A stretch of DNA of 64,000 nt from Diadophis punctatus similis (GCA_023053685.1 JALIGW010000005.1:35364480-35428479), one strand, 5' to 3'; counted from the stretch's first letter, positions 46,863 through 58,023 are shown. Translations and numbers: made by a program. Notes: generated from the sequence alone by a model not told the origin.

Positions 46863-47070
46863 TATTATATTCGTGAGGAACGACGCTGAGGCTTGAGTTG
46901 GACTAATGCTTTATTAACTTCTGAACCTCCTAACTAGAGTCGTCTGACAGGAGCAGGCCCCGATCTGACAGCTCTGTATTTATACTGAACACAACATAAC
47001 ATCAACCAATCACAACGCTTAGAATTCCCGCTCCTTTTGGAGCCCCCTGGTGGAGTCCCAGGACATTACA
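46863..47070 (-). repeat. 3' LTR of the Gypsy element
   Basis: 208 bp, reading TGTAATGTCC at its minus-strand start and ending in AATATAATA. On the minus strand it holds an ATTGG box, a TATA box TATAAATA (46984-46977) and AATAAA (46915-46910) as poly(A) signal. One base differs from the other LTR (46899). Confidence 0.97.
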
Positions 47071-47083
47071 CCCCTTACCCTTT
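47071..47083 (-). other. Polypurine tract of the Gypsy element
   Basis: Minus strand AAAGGGTAAGGGG directly before the 3' LTR, the site where plus-strand DNA synthesis would be primed. It overlaps the last bases of the Gag-Pol stop region. Confidence 0.88.
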
Positions 47084-50000
47084 AGTTGGAGCATGCGTAC
47101 TCAGCGAGGTACGCTGGGCGCCGTCTGATCCGACTAGATCGTCTTAGCTCTTGGGGTTGTTCTCCCAGACTGCGGTCTCCGTCTGCATGGTCTATTGCCG
47201 GACTTGTCTCCTCCCCGGGGAGAGGGGTGAACTCCTCTACGACTGCTTCTTCCCGCCCCGGTAAGTCAGTGAGAGCGGTTTGGCTCGCGGCTCGTCGCGC
47301 CCCCTCCTCCCCTAGTCGGAGTCCCTCTATAGGGTTGGGGGACTCTGCCAGTTGTGGCTTGGCTCCTGCCGTTTCCCCCCACCGAGATCGCAGTTGGTCA
47401 ATGTGGCGGTGCCACTCCTGGCCGTTGTCTAACAGGACACGATAGGAGCACGGGCCGCTTGAGCCGACTACCACCCCTGGGAGCCAAAGTGGGCTGCCGG
47501 CATAGTTGCGTGCATACACAGGGCTGCCTACTTGGAACGAGCGCCCTGGCCGGGAGGAGTCTAGAGGCTTTTCTGTGGAATAATGGGGGTGTAGTCTATC
47601 GAGCTGCGTTCTCAAACGCCTCCCCATGAGCAACCCAGCCGGTGTTTTATTCGTGGCTGTACATGGCGTAGTGTGCTGTGTGAACAGGAGCTCAGCTACT
47701 TTATCTCGCCAATCCCCCGGGCCTAGTTTGCGAAGTGTTTCTTTCGTTGTGCGAACCATGCGTTCCGCCATGCCATTACCTGCAGGGTGCCATGGCGCAA
47801 TGAGACCATGCCGTATGCCTAAGTTGGCGAGGAACCCCTCAAATCGGGCCGCTGTCAGCTGAGGCCCATTATCCGAGATCAATACGTCGGGGTACCCATG
47901 TGTCGCAAACAATGACTCCAAACACCTAATCAGGGAGTCAGTGGTGGTCGTGGACATTAAGCGGACTTCCAACCATTTAGAAAAAGCGTCCACGACCACC
48001 AAGAACATCTGGCCTTGTACTGGGCCGGCAAAATCCACGTGGATGCGGGACCAGGGGCCTGCTGGGGTTTCCCAAACCTGCGGGGTTGCCTTAGGCGGGG
48101 ATGCCCTATTCTCCTGACAGATGGAGCACTTGGCCACCCTTTCTTCGATGGCCTTATCCATCCCCGGCCACCACACGTAACCCCTGGCTAGGGCCTTCAT
48201 TCGGACCACCCCGGGATGGCCCCTATGCAACAAGTTGAGGGTGGCTCGCCTAAAAACTGTGGGGATTACAACCCGCTCACCCCACAATAAACAGCCCCGT
48301 AAAACAGACAGTTCACATTGGCGCGTTTTGAATGGGGCAAATTCGGAAGTCACAGTGTCCCCAGGCCAGCCCCTCAGCACCCAAGTCAGTACTCTTGACA
48401 GGACGGGGTCTCGAGCCGTAGACTTGGCGATGTCGCTTGCTGCGATGGGTAGGTTGATGTCGTTCAAGTGGAAGACCGTAGATGCAGGTGCCGGGTCCTC
48501 CAGCAGGATAGGCAGGGGGCAGCGGCTTAAGGCATCGGCGTGCGCGATGTTGCGGCCAGGTCGGTAGATCAGGTGGTACTCGTAGTTGGCGAGGAAAACG
48601 CTCCAACGGGTCATTCTTGGGGATATCATCTGGGGTGTCGGACGGTTGCTGGAGAGTAACCCCAGAAGTGGCTGGTGGTCAGTCACGAGGTCGAAACGGC
48701 GCCCATACAGATAGTGATGGAACTTGCGAACCCCCGCGATGAGAGCCAGGGCCTCCTTGTCGATTTGGCCGTAGTTCCTTTCCGGCCCAGCTAAGGTTCT
48801 GGAAAAAAATGCAATCGGGGCTTCCTCTCCGTTCGGCAAGCGGTGGCTAAGGACAGCGCCCACGCCGTAGGGTGACGCGTCGCAGGCTAGCACTAGTGGC
48901 AGTTGGGTGCTGTATTGAGCCAGCACCGTGTTTGCTGTCAAAAGTCCTTTCACAGCGGCAAATGAGTGTGCCTCACGGGGGCCCCATTTCCACGGTGCCC
49001 TGGCGTCCAGCAATCTGTGCAGCGGTTCTGCCACTGTGGCTTTGTGAGGCAGGAAAATTGCATAAAAGTTCAAGAGGCCAAGAAAGGCTTGCAGCTCCGC
49101 CTTACAATTTGGCCTGGGTGCGTCCACAATGGCTTGGATCGTAGAGGCTGTGGAGTGTATTCCAGTGGAGTCCACCAAGAACCCGAGGAATTCTACGCTG
49201 CTAGCCGCAAACACACATTTAGATTTCTTAATTCGTAGCCCCACATCCTGGAATTTGGTGAGGACAGCACGCACTCGAGAGATTAATTCCTCACGTGATG
49301 ACGCAGTGACCAAAACGTCATCGAAATAAGGCACTGTGCCCGGAATTCCGTGTAACAGGCGTTCCATCAACCCTTGGAAAATGCCCGGGGCAGTGCTTAT
49401 GCCAAATTGGAGGCGGCGGCAGCGGAAAGCGCCTCGATGTGTAATAATAGTCTGAGCTTCGGCTGCTTGGTCGTCCACAGGCAGCTGTTGGTAAGCCTGG
49501 GACAGATCTAACTTCGCGAAGACTTTTCCCCCTCCCAGGGAATGCAGCAGGTGGTGCACGATGGGCACAGGGTATGCGTGGGACTGTAATGCGCGGTTCA
49601 CTGTGCACTTATAGTCTGCACATAGCCTGATTGAGCCATCTGGCTTAACAGGGGTCACTATGGGGGTCTCCCAACGCGCCTGATCTACAGCTTCTAATAT
49701 GCCCTGTGCAAGGAGGCGGTCTAGTTCAGCGTCCACCTTTGGCAGTAGTGCCAAGGGCACTCTCCGTGGTTTGAGGCGGACAGGGGCAACCATAGGGTCA
49801 AGATTAAAAGTCACAGGTGTTCCAGTATACTTCCCTAGCTGCCCGTCAAATACTGCGGGGAATTCCTGTTCCAATGTGGCCCCCATGTCTTCCCCTTTCA
49901 CTGCGTTAATGCCCTCCAGGGAAAACCCCAGAGCTGGAAACCAGTCTAGTCCCAGAAGACTGGTAAGGGGGCCATCTACAATTACAAGGGGCAGGCGGCC

Positions 50001-51182
50001 AGCAAAAGTTTTGAACCTGACTGGAAACAGTCCCCTGCCCAGGATAGGGATGGAGGACCCCTGGTAAGCCCTAAGGAATAATGGGCATGGCTCTAGGCGG
50101 CTCTTTGACATGCCAGGGAAAATGCGTTTCAAGGTGCTCCATGAGACTATGGACACGGCTGAGCCCGTGTCCACTTCCATTGGACACGGCTTGTGGCCAA
50201 GCATCACAGTAACTGTGAATTTCTCACCCGCGGGCACCTGAGTTTTCTGAATGACAGCAAGATTCCCCCTAGTGGAGGGGAAAATCGCATTACAGCTGCC
50301 TCTTCTTGGCTGACCCCCCCAGGGCTGTCTCCGTGGGCCTGCAGGTGGTGCCTCTCTATAACTCTGAATGGGGGCGGCTCTACCCATCCGGCAAACCCTT
50401 GCTAGGTGGCCCCTGCGGCCGCAACGACGGCAAATGGCGTCCTGGAAATTGCATTGGGCCCTCAAATGGTCCCCCCCACAGCCCCTGCATGGAGAGAGAG
50501 ATGGAGGCGGTCTTTGCCTCACGTCCCCCTTATTCTGACCCTCAGAAATGCGGCAAACGTCCTCTTCAATTTTGAGCTCCCTCTCTAATGCTTCTGGGAG
50601 AGCGGCGATGGCATTGGTCACAGAGGCATTGGGGACGGGCGTTGGGTTAATGCTAATGTCCATCTCAGCGAGGGATTGGTTGGACAGTTCAGCAGCACGA
50701 GCCTCATCAAGTGCAACTTGGAATGTGAGGTTGTGCATGGCGAGCAATCGCCTCTTCAGTCGGCAGTCCCTGACTCCAAAAACAAGCCTATCCAAAAGGT
50801 AGTCTTCTAAATTGCTGAACTCACAATTTAAGGAAGCCCTCCTGAGGGCAGCCACGAATTGATTCACTGTCTCACCCTCCTTCTGATTCCGATGGTAAAA
50901 AGCATAACGTCTAGCACATCTAGAAGGAGGGGGTGCGTAATGATCTTTAAGTTTCTCCATAAATTCATCCCAAGGCACGCTATGAATCGAGCGAGGGGCG
51001 AAAAGGGCTAGGGCAGTCTCGAACATGTCAGGCCCACAAAATCCGAGAAAATATGCCCGCTTTCTGTCTCCTGACAGCTCGGTAAACTCATTTGCGATGA
51101 GGAAACATTCGAACCGGGCTACATAGGAGGCCCAGGTCTCCCTCGGCGGGTTAAAGGGAGCGAATGTATGTTGGGTGGCCAT
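47082..51182 (-). CDS. Gag-Pol polyprotein of Ty3/Gypsy retrotransposon, intact, 1366 aa
   Basis: A single uninterrupted frame starts at ATG 51182-51180. Residues 1-200 are Gag-like (with 'NQKEGETVNQFVAALR', typical of retrotransposon gag). Two zinc knuckles C-x2-C-x3/4-H-x4-C lie at 232-244 and 251-264. The protease active site DTGSA is at 338-342. Reverse transcriptase spans about 460-640, with motif A aspartate in LDLSQAY (559) and YFDD at 619-622. RNase H has DAS near 765 and TDHQP near 833. The integrase zinc-binding HHCC region is about 985-1021, and its D,D,E catalytic residues lie near 1046 (HVDFAG), 1100 (SDNG) and 1140 (GMAERM). No chromodomain or envelope is visible. Gag and Pol share one frame, so no ribosomal frameshift is needed. 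Coding integrity plus near-identical LTRs suggest it could still be mobile; that is inference. Confidence 0.97.
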   Translation of the reverse strand: MATQHTFAPFNPPRETWASYVARFECFLIANEFTELSGDRKRAYFLGFCGPDMFETALALFAPRSIHSVPWDEFMEKLKDHYAPPPSRCARRYAFYHRNQKEGETVNQFVAALRRASLNCEFSNLEDYLLDRLVFGVRDCRLKRRLLAMHNLTFQVALDEARAAELSNQSLAEMDISINPTPVPNASVTNAIAALPEALERELKIEEDVCRISEGQNKGDVRQRPPPSLSPCRGCGGDHLRAQCNFQDAICRRCGRRGHLARVCRMGRAAPIQSYREAPPAGPRRQPWGGQPRRGSCNAIFPSTRGNLAVIQKTQVPAGEKFTVTVMLGHKPCPMEVDTGSAVSIVSWSTLKRIFPGMSKSRLEPCPLFLRAYQGSSIPILGRGLFPVRFKTFAGRLPLVIVDGPLTSLLGLDWFPALGFSLEGINAVKGEDMGATLEQEFPAVFDGQLGKYTGTPVTFNLDPMVAPVRLKPRRVPLALLPKVDAELDRLLAQGILEAVDQARWETPIVTPVKPDGSIRLCADYKCTVNRALQSHAYPVPIVHHLLHSLGGGKVFAKLDLSQAYQQLPVDDQAAEAQTIITHRGAFRCRRLQFGISTAPGIFQGLMERLLHGIPGTVPYFDDVLVTASSREELISRVRAVLTKFQDVGLRIKKSKCVFAASSVEFLGFLVDSTGIHSTASTIQAIVDAPRPNCKAELQAFLGLLNFYAIFLPHKATVAEPLHRLLDARAPWKWGPREAHSFAAVKGLLTANTVLAQYSTQLPLVLACDASPYGVGAVLSHRLPNGEEAPIAFFSRTLAGPERNYGQIDKEALALIAGVRKFHHYLYGRRFDLVTDHQPLLGLLSSNRPTPQMISPRMTRWSVFLANYEYHLIYRPGRNIAHADALSRCPLPILLEDPAPASTVFHLNDINLPIAASDIAKSTARDPVLSRVLTWVLRGWPGDTVTSEFAPFKTRQCELSVLRGCLLWGERVVIPTVFRRATLNLLHRGHPGVVRMKALARGYVWWPGMDKAIEERVAKCSICQENRASPPKATPQVWETPAGPWSRIHVDFAGPVQGQMFLVVVDAFSKWLEVRLMSTTTTDSLIRCLESLFATHGYPDVLISDNGPQLTAARFEGFLANLGIRHGLIAPWHPAGNGMAERMVRTTKETLRKLGPGDWRDKVAELLFTQHTTPCTATNKTPAGLLMGRRLRTQLDRLHPHYSTEKPLDSSRPGRSFQVGSPVYARNYAGSPLWLPGVVVGSSGPCSYRVLLDNGQEWHRHIDQLRSRWGETAGAKPQLAESPNPIEGLRLGEEGARRAASQTALTDLPGREEAVVEEFTPLPGEETSPAIDHADGDRSLGEQPQELRRSSRIRRRPAYLAEYACSN

Positions 51183-51256
51183 TACTCGTCCCTGACAGTG
51201 CTTTCACAATTTTCCTTACGTTCAGGTGTGCTGGAGTCACTCGATGTGGATTCGAC

Positions 51257-51274
51257 CTCCTTCTTCGTCGCCAG
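51257..51274 (-). other. Primer-binding site of the Gypsy element
   Basis: Immediately inside the 5' LTR the minus strand reads C-TGGCGACGAAGAAGG. The TGG start pairs with the CCA end of a tRNA. TGGCGACG would suit a tRNA ending CGTCGCCA (a tRNA-Ser is possible), which I cannot confirm here. Confidence 0.75.
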
Positions 51275-51482
51275 TATTATATTCGTGAGGAACGACGCTG
51301 AGGCTTGAGTCGGACTAATGCTTTATTAACTTCTGAACCTCCTAACTAGAGTCGTCTGACAGGAGCAGGCCCCGATCTGACAGCTCTGTATTTATACTGA
51401 ACACAACATAACATCAACCAATCACAACGCTTAGAATTCCCGCTCCTTTTGGAGCCCCCTGGTGGAGTCCCAGGACATTACA
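51275..51482 (-). promoter_or_regulatory. 5' LTR (promoter) of the Gypsy element
   Basis: This is the copy upstream of Gag-Pol. It contains, on the minus strand, ATTGG (inverted CCAAT), then TATAAATA, then AATAAA about 60 bp further. Near its start lies CCACCAGGGGGCTCCA (51465-51450), close to the CTCF core. It would drive transcription through the internal region toward lower coordinates. Confidence 0.93.
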
Positions 51483-51487
51483 ATATG

Positions 51488-52450
51488 AGCTGCATTTTTT
51501 TAAATGTAGCCGTTATGGGTTATTGATAGGTTAATTATAAACAAGTAAAGTAGCAGTAGCTGTGAAAGTTTCATTATCTTTGATCTGTCATTTTTTATTA
51601 TGAAATAATAAAAATAAATATTAGAGGATGAAATTATTTAGGCTCTGCGCATGAGCCCTGTGCTAGGCTTTTAGCAAAGTGATTCTATTAGTTTATATTC
51701 TTTGGTTAGAATGTTTAATCAGACAATAGCACTGTGGCCTCCTGCCCTTCTTGTTTGATTGTTTCCTAAGCAACATCTCTTTTCCCCTTTGCTCCATGCT
51801 CCATGCAAAAGTTCATATTCTTGACACTCATCAAATTATATGCAGTAAATCTTTTATCTTTTACATTATGAATCCCTTAATATTTTATGCATTCCTATAT
51901 GGAACAAAATAATAGGAGTTTTGATTATATCCCAAGATCATCAAGCTGTCTTTTTTGACCTTTCATCTGGACACCAGTGGATTCTCATCTGAGACTATGG
52001 TAAAATAAAGTTTCCTTTCAGTCAGTTATTTCATTGACACAGCCGTGCCCTTTTCTTGTGAACAATATGGAAGTGGTTTGGCGCTGCAATGTTCAGCAAT
52101 TCTTTTTCTCAAGCACTAGTATTTGCTCCCTTGAAGTGTAACCAGGCCTGATGTTACTCCACTTTTGAGACATCTGACCCCAGCTGATAAAGGTCAGTAG
52201 GACTTACAACTAAAAGCATTTCTGACCTCTTGTAACATCAGCCAAAGATTCAATTGACCTTGGGAAGAAATGTGAGAAATATTCCTAGCTATGCATTTAG
52301 ACTCAATTTAAATTTTCTCACTGATTTTGGAACATAGATAGTTTAAACTTTGGAAGATTCATAAGTTAAAGGTACTATGTCAAAGATGATAAGGCTAAAT
52401 CTGACTATATATAAGAGCTTGTGCAAATTATAATTAACAGAACTCAATAT
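51488..52450. other. No gene recognised
   Basis: About 1 kb of moderately AT-rich DNA with no recognised repeat; not assigned. Confidence 0.5.
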
Positions 52451-52455
52451 TTATT

Positions 52456-52676
52456 TTAAATTTTATTTTATTTTATTTTATTTTATTATTTTATTATTTT
52501 ATTTTATTTTATTTTATTTTATTTTATTTTATTTTATTTTATTATTTTATTTTATTTTATTTTATTTTATTTTATTTTATTTTATTTTATTTTATTTTAT
52601 TTTATTTTATTTTATTTTTATTTTATTTTTTATTTTTTATTTTTATTTTTATTTTTATTTTTTATTTTTATTTTTA

Positions 52677-52707
<31 letters not shown>

Positions 52708-52735
52708 TTTTATTTTATTTTATTTCTTTATTAAT
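52456..52735. repeat. Long microsatellite (TTTTA)n with variants
   Basis: About 280 bp of TTTTA/TTTTTA/TTTA units. It runs directly into a minus-strand SINE/L3 tail at 52736, so the array probably grew from that retroposon's A-rich end. Confidence 0.97.
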
Positions 52736-52805
52736 TTTTTATGCCACCCATTCTCCTGCAAGGTGACTCTAGATTATATCTTAATAACAACTATGAAAAT
52801 CTATA
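52736..52805 (-). repeat. SINE/L3-type 3' end fragment
   Basis: 'ttatgccacccattctcctg' and 'caaggtgactctagatta' resemble the tail at 17391-17460 (there 'tatgctgcccaactcccggg'). Short and diverged. Confidence 0.5.
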
Positions 52806-53838
52806 AAATCCAGAAGCTGCCAAAAATATTGAGATAGTCTTTGCATATGGTTAAATTCTTGACAAATGCTAATCATTTTAGATATATTTGCTTCAAATGT
52901 GAAATTATCTCTTATTAAATGTAAAGCATTTACTATATTAATTTATGTAGTTACTACAGCATAAAAGGAGCAATATATTTTACTGAAGGAATGATGCTCA
53001 TATTTTGGATTAGTATGAATTAATATAAATATGGATATTAAATTTAATGTTGTTTCCTATATCCTTCTCTGGCTAGCCAAAATTGTGTGTATAGTGTTTA
53101 AACTTGTGTCTCTTTACAATGCTAATTGTCAGTGTGAAGGCATCCATCCACAAGTTATGCCCTTCAACTAACTTCTTTAAATAATCTGAATTTTTTTGTT
53201 TCTGAAATTGTTGAGCAACCTGTCTGTGAAACTAATCTTCCATATGTCTAAGCAGGTGGAACATAGTATCTGAATGAAAATAACAGACAATATCCAATAT
53301 ATACATATGGAAATAACCATTTATTGTTTAAAGAAATACTTGCATCAAGTGAAAATTCTGCTGGCATAAAAAAAATCCAGGAAAAAGCAAATATGTATTT
53401 TGTCTAGCTACATGTTGGTTTATTTACTTGAAATATACTTCTGTAATAAAATTACTGAATTCATCCAGTTCAATGTTATTTTCATCTGTAACTCGGTTGG
53501 TCATCTTTTTGCAATATAAGGGCAGTATTGAATTTATGATTATTTGATATATTCATGTAGATTACTACTGGCTATTTTATATCTTTATACTACTAAAACT
53601 CTCATTGTTATTACCATTAACTTCATGAAATGATGCATCATAGTCAACAATTTTTGAATCAAGGTACCCCAAATGGGTAAACATACAGATTGCATTCAAA
53701 ATCCAGGAACCATGACTCCCAAAATAATTAAATTTTGAAAATTGGGGCTGCTTCAGGCTGCTGCTGTGATCACCTGATGATCATTTTGAGCCTCACAATC
53801 CCTCACTCCTTTCCCCACCCAGCAGCAAGGAATTGACT
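52806..53838. other. No gene recognised
   Basis: AT-rich. The block at 53195-53260 resembles 40833-40900. No transposon ends identified. Confidence 0.45.
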
Positions 53839-53904
53839 CATCATGTGGGTCTTTTTTTTTTTAATTGAAAAAGTTTTATTAGTACAAAGTACAAACATTT
53901 TTTA

Positions 53905-53947
53905 ATTTTTCTCCCCACCCCCACCCCCTTCCCTCCCCCTCCCCCCC
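53905..53947 (-). other. G-rich polypurine tract of the HAL1-like element
   Basis: C-rich on the plus strand, G-rich on the minus (transcript) strand: runs of G separated by A. A similar tract is typical of L1 3' UTRs and could fold as a G-quadruplex. Confidence 0.8.
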
Positions 53948-54289
53948 GGACTTCCCAGAGAGAACACAGGGCATAATATCAGTAATTACAGAAGAAAAAA
54001 GAAAAAAGAAAAACCCCTCAACTCCAAATTACACATTGCTAACATCATTAAATTTCTATATTTTGTATTATTTCCCATATAATTCTAAAAAATAAAAAAT
54101 AAAAATATATTAATATATATAATCTGGGTTATACAAAGGAAGGAAAACAGTTTCTCCCTCCTCCTTTCAATCAACTTTCTAGACCTATGAAAATTATTAA
54201 TAATACTAAATCTTTAAAAAAAAACGTTAATGATAATAATAATCTCATGATTAACTAAAACCGAGAAAATTTTACATAGCTAATATCAA

Positions 54290-55008
<719 letters not shown>

Positions 55009-55280
55009 TCTAGAGAAGAGAGAGAGAAAAACAAAAACCTAAAGTAGATGGAAAAAAAATCCTTCCTTTAAAACAAATTTTAAAATCTAATTGTAGTAAT
55101 TTATAACTTGATAGTTTTAATTAAAAATTAAAAATTCCAATTCTTAAAGAATTATTAAAAAAGAGGAAAAAATTTTTTTTCTTTTAAAAAGAGAAAGAAA
55201 AAAAAGAAGAAACAACAATAAAAAAAGGAGAAGAAGAAAATACAATTATATTATCTCCATCCATCTAATACATATCAACA

Positions 55281-56107
55281 CTACTTCTCTTTATATCTTA
55301 TTGGTTGCCTCCTTTTGTATCTTGATGATTTTGAATTTATCAGCTCATCTTCCATCTGATCCCAATGCTCCATCTCCTTTTTCACATCTCTCTGGCTCTG
55401 CGATTCACTTTGACTCTTTGAGATTATTTCATTTTGATCCGATAAGGATGACTTTTCCTCCTTGTCTTCTTCTACATTCATACGTCTTTCTTCTGGAATT
55501 TTAGATATATCAGCCTTTAAAATATTAACATAAAGTTCGGTAGCTTTGTTTATCGTATTCAGCCGGTATCTTTTCTCCAAAAATTTCACCGTAACTCCTG
55601 TTGGTGCTTCCCATTTATATTGTAAATTCAATCTTTTAAGTTCATCAATCAAAAAAGTAAATTCTTTTCTAGCTTTAAGCATTTTAAAGGGAATTTCTTT
55701 CCAAATCCTAAGTTCCTGACCATTCACCTGAAGATTATTCTTAAACGTCGCCTGAATAATTCTGTTCCGTAAGACTCTTGTGGTAAAATATATAACAATG
55801 TCCCTTGGTAAATGTTTTTGTTTTGCGTGCTACGAGTTGACCCTGTATATCTTTTCAATTTGTGTAGCCAACTCATCTTTAGAAATTCCAGAAACCTGTA
55901 CCAAGGCCTCAATCATTCTTCCTTTCAAATCATCATATAAACCTTCTTTCAACCCTCTTACTCTAATAGCAAATTGCGTTCTTCTAAACTGTGACATCAA
56001 CACCTCTGTTTCAAAATTTGCGATGTCCTTTTTAAATTTATTTATATATTCCACCGAGGTTGCCAACGCTTGTTTATTTGTTTCAATACAGTCCTCCAAA
56101 AAATCAA
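55281..56107 (-). pseudogene. L1 ORF1 protein, 5'-truncated, one stop (HAL1-like element)
   Basis: This is the RNA-binding chaperone of L1 ribonucleoprotein particles. The minus-strand frame starts in the coiled coil ('NKQALATSVEYINKFKKDI'). It continues through the RRM ('FAIRVRGLKEGLYDDL', 'IEKIYRVNS'), hits an in-frame TAG (55832-55830), and continues in the same frame with 'LPRDIVIYF'. The C-terminal domain follows ('LRIWKEIPFKMLKARKEF', 'YKWEAPTGVTVKF', 'RLNTI') and then a charged tail of about 75 residues ending at TAA near 55281. Only one stop in about 275 codons: well preserved. The N-terminus was lost by 5' truncation. It differs clearly in sequence from ORF1 of the neighbouring L1, so it is another subfamily. 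Confidence 0.88.
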
Positions 56108-56138
56108 CATCATGTGGGTCTTAAAGAAGCAACAACTT

Positions 56139-56757
56139 GACTTCCTGTTGGCTCCACAATCGCCGAAAGATGCTTCTCTTTCGGGGGCGCCGGTCCTTTG
56201 ATCTGTAAAGCTGCCAGAAAGCTATAAATCAGCTGGCTGGCGGCTGGAAATTCCCTTCCCGGGCAAAGGGAAGGGTAAAGAGTCGGTGGACACAGGTAGA
56301 GCCCCCAAAGTGCCCTAGGAGGATTCCTGGGTCACGAAAAGGGAGAGCTCCCTGGGAAGCTGCTGAGCTCCAGACAGAGAGACTCCTCCGTTTTTTTTCT
56401 AAACGGAGCAAGACGATTGTGTCCAGCACTGCTTTTAAAGATTGAATAAACAACAGAAAAACCTACAAAAGCAGCAGGAGAAGACAAGAGATAAACCAGG
56501 CAAGTAAACACCACTTAACTCTTATTGCCTCTTATTGTGAAGGATACAAAGAAGCAACTCTTAAGATGGCAATGAAAGCTTGAATGGGTGTGAAAGCGAA
56601 AGTGAAAAGAGAGAAAGTTTTACTTTACAGACAGGCTTGCATAGGAGAGCCTGTTTGAGCTGATTTTTGAACTGATATTGTGTTTTGGAGACTCTTCTTT
56701 TTGGCAAGAAGATTAATATAAGTTGGAATATTATTATTAGGATTTAAATAAAGCTAA
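56139..56757 (+). promoter_or_regulatory. L1 5' UTR / internal promoter region
   Basis: About 620 bp upstream of ORF1, starting 'gacttcctgttggctccaca' and GC-richer than the rest of the element (contains 'tctttcgggggcgccggtcc'). In L1 this region holds the internal promoter. No individual promoter element can be assigned from sequence alone. Confidence 0.65.
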
Positions 56758-58023
56758 ATGGCATCCAAGTCTGGGAAGATTTCCTCCAAAGGGGCTGGAA
56801 GCGCTGAGAGCTCACCCACTCTCCCTTCTAAATTGCAAACTCTGGCGGCACAACCACAGCCCCTAACTCTGGCAATGTTACAAGATAGTCTTAAAACTCA
56901 TGCAAATTGAAATGACCAAAAATTTTAACAAGAAAATTGATGAAGCTAATGAAAAGGTTAATGACATGATTAATGATAAAATACAAGATGTTTCTGAGAA
57001 AATTGAGAAAAAAATAGAAATTGGCAACAGTGAAATCAGAACAGATATCTTGTTAGCTCTTAAAGGTTTGGCAAATAATGTGGAGTACTTGGAACAGCAG
57101 ATTGAGGAAATCAAAAAGATTACTGCAGATCTGAGAGAAGATGTTCAAGATGTTCAGGAAAAAAGGGAAAGTGACACAGATGAAATCACATTGCTTCATT
57201 ACTGTAACATGGAGTTTGTGATCAGAGTAAGGGGAGTGAAGGAAGAGAAACAAGAAAATCTGAGAGAGCTGATGATAGATGCTCTTGCCCAAGCTGTAGG
57301 CATGAGGAAAGAAGAGCTGGGGTGGCAAATTGATAAGATATATCGGGCGAATTCAAGAGTGGCTAGATTGAGAAACCTCCCAAGAGATATTGTAATTTAC
57401 TTTAATAATAGAACACTGCGAAATGATATTCTACAAGCAACTTATCAAAATAAGCTACAGGTGGGAAGACAAGAGGTGATGACATTGAAAGAAATTCCTC
57501 CAAAAATGTTGAGAGCTAGAAAGGAATTTTCCTTTGTAGTGGAAGAACTTAAAAGGCAACAATTATCATTTAGGTGGGAAGTTCCAGTCGGAATCTCTTT
57601 GATTTATGAAGGAGAAAGACACAGATTGAACACGGTGCAGAAAGAAGAGATTTTTTTACATATATCTTAAAGGCTGGGACACCAAGATCCCCAGAAGGGA
57701 GGAGAAAGGAGGACAGAGCACAAAGACATGAACTGCAGCTGGAGGGAGCTACAGCCGGGCAAAGTGAATTAGATATAACCTTGGCTGATAAGGTGGTGGA
57801 TTTATTTGGAGAAGAACGAATAAGAGAACAAAAAGAACGAAAAGAACAAAGGCAGACCAGGGCTACAACCAAGCGTATACAAGAATTGTCGCGGCAACAG
57901 TCTCAATTGTTAACTGAAGAAGGTACTAAACAAGCAGTGGGAGGAACAAGGCCAAAGGCAATACAGAAGCTTGACATGCAGGCAATGTTCCAGTCGCTTG
58001 AGAAGCTCCCAGATGGGAAGTAG
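56758..58023 (+). pseudogene. L1 ORF1 protein, two frameshifts, about 420 codons
   Basis: ATG at 56758 opens 'MASKSGKISSKGAGS...' (51 codons). A frameshift near 56895 moves to the frame with the coiled coil ('KIDEANEKVNDMINDKIQD', to about 57190). The RRM follows ('FVIRVRGVKEE', 'IDKIYRANSR', 'LPRDIVIYFNNR') and then the C-terminal domain ('LKEIPPKMLRARKEFSF', 'FRWEVPVGI', 'RHRLNTV'). A second shift in the T run at about 57654 returns to the first frame for a basic C-terminal extension ending at TAG 58021-58023. Domain order is canonical for L1 ORF1p (trimeric coiled coil, RRM, CTD), here with an unusual tail of about 115 residues. The stop overlaps the ORF2 start. Confidence 0.9.

Larger units (their letters stand above)
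46858..51487 (-). mobile_element. Complete Ty3/Gypsy LTR retrotransposon
   Basis: The element is 46863-51482 (4620 bp), flanked by the 5-bp duplication ATATG (46858-46862 and 51483-51487), the size expected for Ty3/Gypsy integrase. Order on the minus strand: 5' LTR (51482-51275), primer-binding site, Gag-Pol (51182-47082), polypurine tract (47083-47071), 3' LTR (47070-46863). The two 208-bp LTRs differ at one position only (t at 46899, c at 51311), so insertion is recent on an evolutionary scale. There is no env-like frame. GC content is far above the flanks. Confidence 0.97.

Noticed and set aside
47086..50802. Many plus-strand frames of 60-122 codons
   Set aside because: They lie antisense to the intact Gag-Pol and reflect its GC-rich codons; no motifs or independent start context.
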